64,000 nt of DNA from Dicyema japonicum (lineage: Eukaryota; Dicyemida; Rhombozoa; Dicyemidae), in contig RDEW01000023.1 of the NCBI GenBank assembly GCA_011109175.1, positions 345,225 to 409,224 of the forward strand, in the 5' to 3' direction. The notes below the pieces were generated by a model. That model searched no databases, had not been told where the DNA came from, and worked only from the letters and a program-made list of their open reading frames with translations. This document shows, piece after piece, positions 53,375-63,560 of this stretch. The position numbers were made by a program, and so were the translations under genes. How positions within the stretch are numbered: position 1 is the stretch's first letter; each line of letters opens with the position of its first letter.

Positions 53375-56329
53375 CAATCTAATTAACGTCGCCCATCTTT
53401 TTCGATCCGTTGCCATGTTCCGTAGCATATCTAGATCGTCCCCATCTTTAAGGCACTTTCCAATCCTCCTGAGATCTTCATCTAGAATAACCGGCAGTGT
53501 TGTCCTCGGCCGGCTGTGGAAACGAGAAACCTATAAGATAAAAAACTCCTCCATTACTATGTTGGCAAAAGTCCCCATATCGTGACGGAGTATGTGTCCA
53601 AAGAGCCTCCCTATTGAATCAGTAATATCACATGATATTGGCTCAGTTCCTGTTTTCTTGTATAAGATTTCGGACGGCATTTTGAAAAAGCTTCGGAAGA
53701 AAGGAGTGCTCGGAGATGATTTGAAGAATTCAACTTTTCGAGTTCCTGCCCTGTACATGCCCATGTACCGGCATTATATAATAGGATTGGCCTCTCTAGG
53801 GCATTGTATAGTCTCATTCGAGTTTTAGGGTTTTAGCCAGGTCTTCTTCATTCTGTTGAAAGCGACATTAGTTAGTGTCTTCCTTCGTGTTATATCTTCT
53901 GTGTCACCGAGAAGGGATCCTAGTTTTTTTGATCTACGCCAATGCTCGTAGGTCCTTTCCTCACTTCTTTTTAGCTCCGTGATTTCGATTTTGTTTGTGT
54001 TTACTTTTAATAACCACTCAGCCATTTTATCAGGCATTTTCTCCAAAAGTGCAATTAACTCTTCTTTGTTATTCGAAATAAAGTCCACGTCGTCCGCATA
54101 TGCTATTATGCTCGTTCCTTCTCCGATATGAGGCTTCAAGTCTCGTAGAGTTGCCTCCAGATAGATAATGAACAAAATCGGGGATAATGGATCTCCTTGA
54201 GGGTACCAATTGTCGTTTCAAATGTCCTCGATAAAGCTTTAACAGTCCTGACCATCAAACTCGTGTCCGTCACGAGTGTCCTGACCATCCTAATCGTTGA
54301 GCCTCCAAAAAGTGCTCCAGTATTTGCAGCAGCTTGATCCTGTTGACGGAATCAAAGGCCTTTGACATATCAATCCCCAGAATGTTGTCGTTATTTTAAA
54401 TTTTGAACAGTCGCACATCTCCATTTGTGGCTCCATATAACATCTGACGTTGCTCTCCCTTTGCGGAAGCCACTTTGATATGCCGACAGGTACGAGTCTA
54501 GGCGTCCCTCCATTCTTTGAAGCGTAATATTGGCTAGTATCTTCCGTAATGTGTTGGTTAAACCACTGGTCTTAGGTTCTCAACTTTCCCCATTTTTTGT
54601 TTGGCTTCTGTACTGGTATCAATAGTCCTTCTCCAAGTGGCAAAGTGGCTCCTTCACTATACGTTTCGTTTAGAATCCAGGCAATTATCATTATAGCTTT
54701 TGAGTTCCATATTTGAAAAATTCACCATTTAAGCCATCTGGGCCGGGACTCTTATTGTCCTTCAGTTTGTAACTTGCTGTCATCACTTCTTCCAAAGTTA
54801 TTTTTTCGTCTAATTTTCCTGATCCGTATTAATGGTGAGTTTTTTGCTATTTTTTGATACGAATTGTGCTTCAAAATAATCCGCTATAAGTTCTGGAATT
54901 TCTTGTTGGTTAGCAATATGTTTTTCTTCTTCATCTCGTAAAATCAGTGTTTTCCTTGGTAGTTTTCTGATTTGTCTGAGAGCTTCATAAAACTTCGCAA
55001 TGTCTTTAAGGCCTTCGATTTTCTCTATTTTTGTTATTGTTTCGTTCTTGTTTCGTTCTTTAATATTCGACGTGCAGCTTTTCTTATTTTCTTTTTGATG
55101 ACTGTTCTTTCTTTTTGTAGCCGCTGTTTCGTATTTTTGTCATCTGTATTTAGACATTGTATCCAAATTGCCTTTTGTTGATTTGCAAGGAGTTTCAAAG
55201 CGGTTGCTTCTTCAATGGGTGTTTTAGTTACGTAGTCCTCTTTCAGGTATATATCCGCAGCAATCATGATCTTCTGTTTGACCAAGGTCCACGCAATTTG
55301 CGGTGCCAAATCTACTGATATTTCTTCCAATCCCTCATCGAGGTATTTTCTGAATTCCTCTTCCTGGATAGTATTGTTCTTTAGATAGTCTAAAACGTAT
55401 CCCTTCCCCCGCAGTTCCGTGTGTCCATTGCACTTTCTTAAGTTTCTTAATGGACATTTTGGCAATAACCATCTTGTGATCGCTGTCAATTATAGACCCT
55501 CCATAAGCACGGGCATCAGTGACAATACTGCGGTCTTTTTGTCTGCAAATAATGTAGTTTATTTGATTGTAGATTTTCGCAATGCTTCCGTCAGACTTAG
55601 TTCTATTGCTTGACCAAGTTGTCCTGTGTCTTGCTGAGTGCATAAAGGCCGTGTCACAAAGGAATAGATTATTTGCTTGACAAAAGCTAGCTAACAAGGT
55701 TCCTGCAATGTTCCTTTTCCCCTTCCATGTCTTCCAATGAATGCTTCTTCTATAGTGATTCGACTTCCAACTATTGCATTAAGATCACCGGCAATCAATA
55801 TTAATGTGGAATTTGCATAATTGGAATAAACATCAGACATATTCGCATAAAAGTCGTCAATTTCTTCGGGTTTCTTATTGATCCATCCACTATGTGGAGC
55901 ATATGCGTTAATAATAGTAAGATAACTCTTCGGAGAGTTATAATCGTCCAATGTTATTTGTAGAATCGCAATCCTTTCATTGATTGTCCAATAACGGTAT
56001 ATGCGCCGGAGTAGGTCCTTTCTTACAGCAAATCCGAGTTCGTAATGTTTTGATCCCCCAGAGAGAAAGATTAACTGAAACTTTCCATGTTGTTCTTCAA
56101 ACTCCTTCGATATTTTTGTCTCTTGGAGACATCCGACTGATATCTTGTATTTTGAAAGGTCTTCACAAAGTTCTTTTCTTTTCCATGCACTAGAGAGTCC
56201 TCTGACATTGAACGTTAAAAGAGAGAAGTCATTTAGGTTGCAATTTTCGTGTTTTTCAGACATACTTTTCAAGAGGGACGTCACCATCTCAACCAAAGAC
56301 TTGGACATATGACTCACTTTCGTCATCAT
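53375..56329 (-). pseudogene. RTE-like LINE, near-complete, frameshifted
   Basis: The endonuclease is open for 212 codons from 56329 (LLTFNVRGLSSAWKRKELC, VGCLQETKIS, GDLNAIVGS). A slip near 55700 follows, then QINYIICRQ and SDHKMVIAK (SDH catalytic motif). The connector (55489-54970) is basic. RT pieces at 54800-53830 include a SGFRKG-like region at about 54470, an AFDSV trace, SPILFIIYLEATLRDL and the intact IIAYADDVDFIS (about 54085). C-terminal VNTNKIEITELKR and GSLLGDTEDITR follow, then FGHILRH near 53590. At least five frame changes. The 3' end carries GCATGTGCAACAC, as in the other RTE copies. Confidence 0.88.
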
Positions 56330-56950
56330 TTTTGATGGTCATAGGTGGTGACTGGAATTCTAGCGCTGGTAAAGTGAGGAATGAGGAGACCTGTATTGGA
56401 TCGCATGCTCGGAACCGTAGAAATTCCTCTGGTATTTAATTGGTCCAATTCTGCTAATCCTACAACTAATTTATTACAAATACTGCTGTTGAGCATCCAG
56501 CAATACATAAAAATACTTGGGTTGGTTCAAGAAAAGATAAAAAATTAAAATATACAACCAAATCGACTATATCTTGTGTAGAAGAAGTAACAAAACCTTA
56601 TAAGAAACTTGAAATCTCAAGATGGCCTCGAAACATCTAGTAATTACAAACTAGTGATCAATCGATTCACTTTAGAAAGTTTGTACAACCTGCGAAACGT
56701 GGAAAACCAAAGCTTGAAAGATTTGATATAGAAAAACTATTTACAATAAAACAAAGCTGAAATTGTATGGCGAAAAACTCAGAGAGGAGATAATTAAGAT
56801 AGATGCAGTCAATAGTGCACAGGATTTGGGAGTGACGTCGAAGTCGCAATGAGGAACACTACAGCTTTGATTTTGGGGGCTCCTCATAAAAATAAACTCA
56901 AATATAACAATGGATAAACATCATCCTTATATGCAGAACAGAATAATTTG
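56330..56950. other. No firm gene
   Basis: The minus-strand ORF 56326-56508 directly upstream of the RTE endonuclease has no recognisable motif. The remainder is AT-rich. Confidence 0.35.
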
Positions 56951-56959
56951 AGGATCAGA

Positions 56960-57690
56960 ATTAACAATTCAAATATACCGAGTATGAAAAAAGAGTTAAG
57001 GGTAGCTCATAACCATATTTTGACAAAAATCAAAAAAAACTTCAAAAATATCAACTCAAAAAAGTAGTGAACAAACATATTAGGGAAATCGAGAGATATA
57101 AAGATAAAACCAAAATGTTCAAATCCATTATTAACAAAAAGAAAAGGCCAGATAACATAGTTAGTCGTTACCAACTAGGACGAAAAGTAACGAATGACAT
57201 TTGAAGTGGACAACGACTTAATTGATTTGGAACGCGATTCAATTAAAATATAAACGGCTTAATTAATATGTAAAACTACTTAATTGTTGTGGAAAATGAA
57301 TAATATGAAGTGGAAACCCTGCATCGTAATACATCGAATCAAAAATAAAGTCAACAAATTCTTATCAACTGGAAAAGTGGATTCAGAGAAGGAAGGTCTA
57401 CCGCTGACTTCGTCGGACACACAAATGATCTGGAACTTTATGCCAAAAATACAAAAAATGTATAGAAGTTCTTGGGACCGACATTTCTCGTGCACTTGAT
57501 TCTGCCCACAGAGGCATACTCATTAAAACCTTATAAAATTTTTCTCAACACGGATGATGTTATAATGATCTCCATGCTCCTAGAAGATACTCATCTAGCA
57601 GTAAAATTAGGATATTCTATCTATAACTTTTTTGAAACCGCTCGGAGAATTCCACAGGGTGACTCTTTGTCCCCCTATTACGCCTCACTC
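56960..57690 (+). pseudogene. RT fragment of a further LINE family
   Basis: The connector part reads HIREIERYKDKTKMFKSII and KKRPDNIV (56960-57180), matching the RYKDxxKMFKAVK-type linker of some animal LINEs. RT traces follow: SGFREGRSTADFV (57375), DISRALDSAHRG (57480, the catalytic-Asp block) and RRIPQGDSLSPYYA (57640). The YADD region is lost, because endonuclease sequence of another element begins at about 57690. Confidence 0.55.
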
Positions 57691-57905
57691 AGAATGAAAA
57701 TAGTCACTATTTACATTCCTCCTTCATCTTCTTGTTTTCATGGCTATCGCGCTAAACTGGGTCATTTCACTCGAATCAAAAAAGTTTTAATCTGTGGCGG
57801 CCTGAATGAGAAGAGCCCCCTCAGGTATATAAAAAAAACTATCGGAAGAAACTTATTCATATCAGATAACATAGATGACATAAAATGTATCTTGACTTGG
57901 CTGCG
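57690..57905 (+). pseudogene. 2A-LINE endonuclease fragment fused to the preceding RT
   Basis: KIVTIYIPPSSSCFHGYRAK and KKVLICGGLNEKSPL (57693-57830) match the NIYIPPSSCCQKSYR and IVICGDLNAKDPLW blocks of LINE copy 1. The catalytic Asp of GDLN is Gly. The frame runs through from the upstream RT scrap, giving a mosaic ORF (57472-57942). Confidence 0.6.
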
Positions 57906-57918
57906 TAATGCCAACGTT

Positions 57919-57990
57919 AACGTGTGTCATGTGGTTACTTGATTGAAAATTTCTGTTTGTTTCATCCGTTCCGCCCCTTCACTTTTTAAT
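57919..57990 (+). repeat. 5' fragment of the LINE-derived 318-bp repeat
   Basis: GTGTGTCATGTGGTTACTTG followed by TTTCTGTTTGTTTCATC matches the first about 65 bp of the repeat at 40779. The rest is missing. Confidence 0.6.
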
Positions 57991-58099
57991 AAACCATATG
58001 TCGTCAATATTTGTTACTTTTAAAATCATTAAAAATCGACACAAGATTTTCAATTTTAACGAATTTAAATCATATCTAAAAACTCATAATATAATCTCT

Positions 58100-59984
58100 G
58101 TAGTCCTGTCGCTGCGGAGGCTCTTTCCATTTAATAACGTGTTGTTGTGGACAGTCGTTGTTGTGATTATGCCTGTTGTGAAAAAAGCACATGAAAAGAA
58201 CGTTCCACTTCGAGGGAAAAGGTACCAGCCAAATCAACTGAGATGTGTTCGTCCTGTCGCTTGTCAGAACTCGGAAGCGTGAGATCTCCTGCTCTGCTTG
58301 TGAAGATTTTTTCCATCAAGCTATCCCAAGCCGCAGCGAGCGTGCTTGGAGTATAGCACTGCCAGTCATGCCTCGGTCTATACAGGGAGGTTCCCCGTGC
58401 GCGCGCTAATGTTAACTCTCCCGATAATTGCCCATCAACCTCGGACCCTGAAACGTTTTTAAGCTTCATTTCTGAATTACGTTCTTCACGGACTATCCCT
58501 GTGAGGATTCCCAAGGCCGTACGATCTTTCGCTGCGGAGGCTCTTTCCAAAACGATCGAAGATGAGGCTCTTGCTCTTTCCAAACGCTCTTTCCAAAACG
58601 ATCTTTCCAAAACGATCGGACTGATTGGATGTGCTCATTCAGTTCTGCGCCTTCGACTTGATCGAGATGGTAACGGAAAAGAGTCTCTCGCTACCACCAT
58701 GAGGACCAACATTCGCTCTTTTATGGGAGGTGTCAACATCCCCAGCTTTTAACCGTACGAGAGAGACACGTGGACAGAACGAGGGAGTCGAAGTGCTCTT
58801 TTTTCAAGAGAACTGTTCGGACGAAGTTAATCGAAAGTGGTACCCGCGCAGTCATCAGGGCACTTTCCTCAAGTGGACCGCGAAAACCGACTCCCGACGC
58901 CTACAATATTTACTGAACAAGCATCCTCTGCTACCCCAAAACCTACGCCCAGTCGCTTCCCCATCCGGAGTGAGTCCCTTGATTGCATCAAACAATGAAG
59001 TTATCCTCGCAATACGGAATTTTCTACCTAGTAGCAGTGTCGGGCTCGAAGGAATGAGACCTGACTATCTGAAGGATCTAACCTCTTTCTCCGTAGAAGA
59101 CCAGGGACTTCGTCTTACGAATTCAATTACTTCACTTATGACCTGAATCAGACATACAGCCTACATTCATCCTTACTTTTCGGGGACTACCTAATCTATT
59201 CGTATTCTAGAGTGCAACAGGGAGATTCCCTTGGACCCCTATTGTTTTTTCTTGCAATAGAGAAAATCACCAAACTTCCGCGCTCGCCCTTCAACCTATG
59301 GTATCTGGATGATGCGGTGTTCGGAGGACCCCCCGGATACTGTTTTCCGTGATTTGGAAGTGATAATTCCAGCACTGTTGGAAACTGGACTAGAATTAAA
59401 TTACACTAAATGCGAAACCTACAATTGCGGACTTTCAGAAGAGAAGTATTCAAAAGCTTTGTCATCTTTCGGAAATTTACTGCTGGAAGTATTTCCACAC
59501 TCGATGGAGACCTTATATTCCTCGGATCCCCAATCACCATAAATGCAATGGGAAGAGCTATGCGTGAAAAACAACTATTACTCGGAGAGACTTTAACCGA
59601 TTATGTCTACTTGACATGAATACGTCATTATTACTTCTGAAAAACAGTCTCAACTTACAGAAAATTGCATATGTCCTGAGGAATGCTCCCTATTTTACCC
59701 AGTGTGACCAACTCGCAGATTAACTGGATCTTAGTACAAAAACGGAACGTATCTTCAACGTCCGGTTCGAGGATTACTCATGGAAGCAAGCCACGCTGCC
59801 AGTGAGACTCGGAGGACTTGGAATTCGCAACCCTGTGGACCTTTTTCTTTCTTCATATCTATCATCGTGTCGTCTTTCTTCATGCGGTTCACCTGTTATT
59901 GTGGTGGCGCTCAGTGCAAGTTCTGCATGGAAGAGAACCGTTCGACTTTCCCTACCTTTCTGCGATCTTCAGAAGGGTGGCCTA
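58100..59984 (+). pseudogene. LINE with restriction-like endonuclease, copy B, part 1
   Basis: N-terminal traces include a CSSCR finger-like motif (58240) and RIPKAVRSFAAEALSKTI (58505). The region leading into the RT reads QYLLNKHPLLPQNLRP and then IASNNEVILAIRNFLP and GMRPDYLKDLTSFS (58900-59100). RT core: VQQGDSLGPLLFFLAIEKI (59215) and FNLWYLDDAVFGG (59295, catalytic YLDD). LELNYTKCETYNCG and a thumb LPVRLGGLGIRNPVDLF (59795) follow. Frame slips lie near 58740, 59150, 59330 and 59650. The ORF is cut at about 59985 by LINE J and resumes at 61845. Confidence 0.75.
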
Positions 59985-61840
59985 CCAACTCCCTCGTTTT
60001 CTTTTTACTACTTCTGTTTGGTAACGTAGAACCAAATCCGGGACCAACTGCACACTGACTATTCTACAGTTAAATGTAAATGGAATCCGCAATAAAGTGT
60101 TGAAACTACGATCCCTTTTATCCCATTTGAAAGTGGACATTGCCCTCATTCAAGAATCGAAGCTCTCTATAAAGTCCCCAACACCTTGTTTTCCTGGATA
60201 TTGTGTACTTCACAGGGACCGAACAAGAAGTTTCGGAAAAGGACTATTGACTATCGTTAAGGATGGACTTAAATATACGGATGTCACCCCTTCTGTATCT
60301 TCTCTCTGCGAAGGGGATCTTATTCTGGAACAGATTTCTATTAAAGTTCCCTTTTCTTCGACGAGATGTTTTACACTGTGTAATGTCTATATCCCGCCTC
60401 AGGGGTCATGTACTACTTCCTACATCCCCAACCTATTGAGACTGTGTGGACTAAAGGATCTGCTACTATGCGGAGACCTAAATGGCAAACATCAACTCTG
60501 GCTCCGGACACAATCAGCCGACAGTCGAGGCGAGTACATTTGACTATCTTCAATGAGCCGGACGCTCACACAAGGACCCCATCCCGCAGAAGGGACAGTC
60601 CAACATCTTCGGACCTGTCCCTCTGCTCTCCTTTTACGGCCGGATGTATTTCATGGAATGTTCAATATGGTTTCTCAAACGACCATAAACTCATTGTGTT
60701 GAGACTTAGAAAACCTATTTGTTCACCGTGTTGTTTTACAAAGTTCAAAAATTACTGACCTTATTATGGTTAATTTTACAGTAGAGGAGATGGCCAAGAT
60801 TCTGTCTGGTATCATTTTGAAAGCTGATTAACTATTTATACCTGTCGCCTCTTACAAGAAGTTCAATCCAAGATTATTATCGCAAATTGTGTCACTCATC
60901 AAGAAACGAGATGCGCTGAAGAAAAAAAGAACGCAGACCAATAACACCTTTTACTCCATACGTTCACTGAATACCAATTAATCTGAGCTTATCCGAACTA
61001 ACAACAGACTCAAATGGAGCCGCCTAGTTGGACGACTATGTCACAAAAACTCTTGTGCCACATTTTGGAAAACGCTAAAAAGGATCAATAGCTTTATCAA
61101 TGAAGAGGACCGCGGAACTGAAACCGCTACCCGCAACGTTTCGGAACCCGCACGCAAACTCGCAAACAAGATTATGAAGTACTACATATCGATCAACCAT
61201 AAAGATTTTTCTCGTTCTACACATGTTGAACGACGCGGACCGCAACAAGAACCGTATTCCACCTTCTTCACCCCCATGATGTTGACATGGCTATTAAATT
61301 GCTACGTCCCACTCCTGCTTGTGGTCCCGACGGTATTTGCACCATTCACCTCAAACACCTTGGACCTCAGGCACGGGCCATACTATCAAGACTGTACAAC
61401 GACTTTATCAACTACCATACGCTACCTAATATATGGAAGAACTTCCTGATTATGCCAATTCTAAAGCCTGGAAAACCAAAAGACGTTCCCCTTTTCTTAC
61501 CGCCCGGTCTCAATAACTTGTGTTTTATCAAAAGTGCTGGAAAAGCTTGTATTAATGCGTATCTCTCCTATTCTACATCTACCAGAATATCAACATGGTT
61601 TCAGAGCAGACCGTTCTACAACGACTCATTTGGGTTCTATCTCCCAGTTTATTACGTCAGTAAGGATTGAATTCCTTTGCAGAAGAAAGAGAAGGCGCTT
61701 CCGGAATGCGGTTGGGTCATCAGAAGACCGAAGAGAGTTCGGTTGTTGTTGGAGGCTGGGATCACCTAATTAGTTAGTTTTGACCTATCTTTCTTGGTGG
61801 TCTTGGGGTTAAATAAATAAAATAAAAATATTTACCATCG
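59985..61840 (+). pseudogene. 2A-EN-RT LINE J, internally deleted, inserted in copy B
   Basis: 5'-truncated just upstream of its 2A motif. Endonuclease: LQLNVNGIRNKVLKLRSLL, ALIQESKLS, LLLCGDLNGKHQLW, with a frame slip at 60540 (TRTPSRRRDSPTSSDLSL continues). Linker 60760-61200 (KKRDALKKKRTQTN, FWKTLKRINS). RT start 61287-61640: PTPACGPDGICTIHLKHLGP, LPNIWKNFLIMPILKPGKP, EYQHGFRADRSTTTH. The catalytic part of the RT is deleted and the sequence jumps to the C-terminal tail and 3' UTR (CTGGGATCACCTAATTAG, TTAAATAAATAAAATAAAA). A short TGGCCT word flanks it on both sides, a possible TSD. Confidence 0.82.
60020..60046 (+). other. 2A-like motif variant (GNVEPNPGP) in LINE J
   Basis: Asn replaces the conserved Asp; ExNPGP is intact and a leucine-rich stretch (FFLLLLF) precedes it. 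Skipping may be reduced relative to the canonical sequence. Confidence 0.75.
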
Positions 61841-61844
61841 CTAA

Positions 61845-62271
61845 TGGCCTGTAACACCCATGTCAAAAGGATTCTACACTCTCTACTTGAATTCTTTATT
61901 GACAAAGACACCGGCCATGCTCATGAGGCCTGGAGCCGCACTTCCTCGTTCTTTCAGCGGAGCCTTGACGATGCTATATGCTGGAATTTTTTTCAAAGAT
62001 TTGCTAGTGTCATCTAGCCAACATCGCCGTGCCTGTTTGTTGTCGGGGGCGTCTTCCGAGAGCGGTGCCTGTCTCAACGCCATTCTCAATGGAGTTCTGG
62101 GTACCTTCCTGGATAATTAATACGTCCGTATTAGGATCTCATTGCGACTGGGATTAAAAGTCTGTGTTCTACATTTGTACCGATGCGGAGACCAGATCGA
62201 CTGTTTTGGCCTACACCCTCTCTCCTGCAAGAAGAGTGCAGGCAGATTTACCAGACACATGGCCTTGAACG
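61845..62271 (+). pseudogene. YLDD LINE copy B, part 2 (pre-nuclease region and zinc knuckle)
   Basis: ILHSLLEFFIDKDTGHAHEA and SSQHRRACLLSGASSESGA (61870-62090) correspond to the same region of copy A (QHRLACLVSVANHGSGAW). Then SLRLGLKVCVLHLYRCG with LHPLSCKKSAGRFTRH supplies the Cys/His cluster, ending MALN at the SINE insertion. Stops near 62010 and 62125. Confidence 0.75.
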
Positions 62272-62483
62272 GTTTGACGAGTGACGCCGTCATCAGTGAA
62301 TACTCACTGCGGAACTGGATTGTCTAGAAAGGACACTCACACAAGAAAAAGAAAAAAAAGAAGTGAAGATCATTCCTTGGTTCTACGATTAGTTAAAATT
62401 AACTGTTCTTTACTTAAATAAAGTGTGTGTCCTGCCTATGCGGAGCTAATACCACGGCTCCGTGAAAAAGGCTGTTATTATTA
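62272..62483 (+). repeat. SINE family 1, TSD ATGGCCTTGAACG
   Basis: Flanked by an exact 13-bp duplication (62259-62271 and 62484-62496). It lacks the tRNA-like head but has the whole body (GACGAGTGACGCCGTCATC on) and a TTATTATT tail. It interrupts the zinc-knuckle/nuclease junction of the YLDD LINE. Confidence 0.93.
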
Positions 62484-62640
62484 TGGCCTTGAACGAAGTC
62501 GTTAAGCGAGCTTTGGACGCTGCCGGACACCCCTCCATGCTAGAACCAGTCGGTCTTTGCAAGCGGGACTGGAAACGACCAGATGGGATGATAATCTTCC
62601 CTTTTGAAGCCGGGAAGCCTCTTGTCTAGGATGTCACCTG
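62484..62640 (+). pseudogene. YLDD LINE copy B, part 3 (restriction-like nuclease start)
   Basis: MALNEVVKRALDAAGHPSML, EPVGL, KRPDGMIIFPFEAGKPL and DVTCT match copy A's KGPDGLTIFPFTEGKSL and WDCT. The K/RPD motif is kept; the Trp before DVTCT is a stop. The 3' part, including the KxxKY motif, is missing after 62640. Confidence 0.75.
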
Positions 62641-62799
62641 CACCTTGAAAAAAACAGAAAAAAAGATGCGGTAAACTGCAAAAAGAAAAAAATGCAATAA
62701 AAGCAACAAAAGAAATTTCATGCCTCGACTTTTTTTTTCTACGGACAGCCCAATGTTTTACGGACATGGATTTTCTAAGAACAATCAACAATAGCTCCA

Positions 62800-63560
62800 G
62801 TCAGATTTGATCAAGATGATTCTTTACAGGGACCCCAGACAGGAACAGCATAATTCATCTTTGTTCAGATAAATTGTCTGTAGATAATTGTTAAGCTCTT
62901 TTTAATCTTGCCAAATGACAGCTCGAAATAGTTGAGTTTTTTCTGAGAATTTACGCATACATACAAAACATGTTTTGAAGATGATAAAGAAATATCAAAT
63001 ATCACACCAAGTCTTTTAGGGTTTTAACAACAGGAAGGAGAGTATTATTTAGAAAAAAAATGGTTCCAATTTGAATTGGCGTCTGTAGTGAAAAGCGTTA
63101 TTGATGACTTTTCGCAATTATGATATAGTCGGCATAAGAGAAAAGTGTGTTCTGGTTCGTTGGTAAGCTTTCTAGATGAAGATTAAACAAGACAGAGATA
63201 GGACCGAACCTTGAAAAACACCTTTTGGAAGGTATCGATAGTGAGAGTAGGTTGACATAATAAAGGAGGCCAGAGAAGAAAGTGAGTAACCATATTTTCA
63301 AACAGAACGGGATATTTGTATCAAGGAGTTCCCTGCTCAGAACTTGTCTCGATGATTGGTCAAAAGTTTTGTTGATATCAATAGATACAACAATTGTTCT
63401 TTCCTGAAGTTTATTGTTATTAATCCGTCAGCAATAAATTGAGTCAGTTTAAATAAATATATTACAGTCGAATGAAAAGCACGAAACACAGTATAAGATT
63501 CAGCAAATGTCAGGTACGGTTTAACTAAAACTAGTAGTACTCTTTCTATAATCTTATAGA
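62800..63560 (-). pseudogene. 2A-LINE RT relic
   Basis: From about 63420 on the minus strand: SIDINKTFDQSSRQVL (region A), WLLTFFSGLLYYVNLL, a damaged NGVPQG region, LFNLHLESLPTNQNTLF and YADY in place of YADD (63110). KRLGVIFDISLS lies near 63010 and a WGP block near 62830. It closely parallels LINE copy 1 and is old. Confidence 0.7.
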
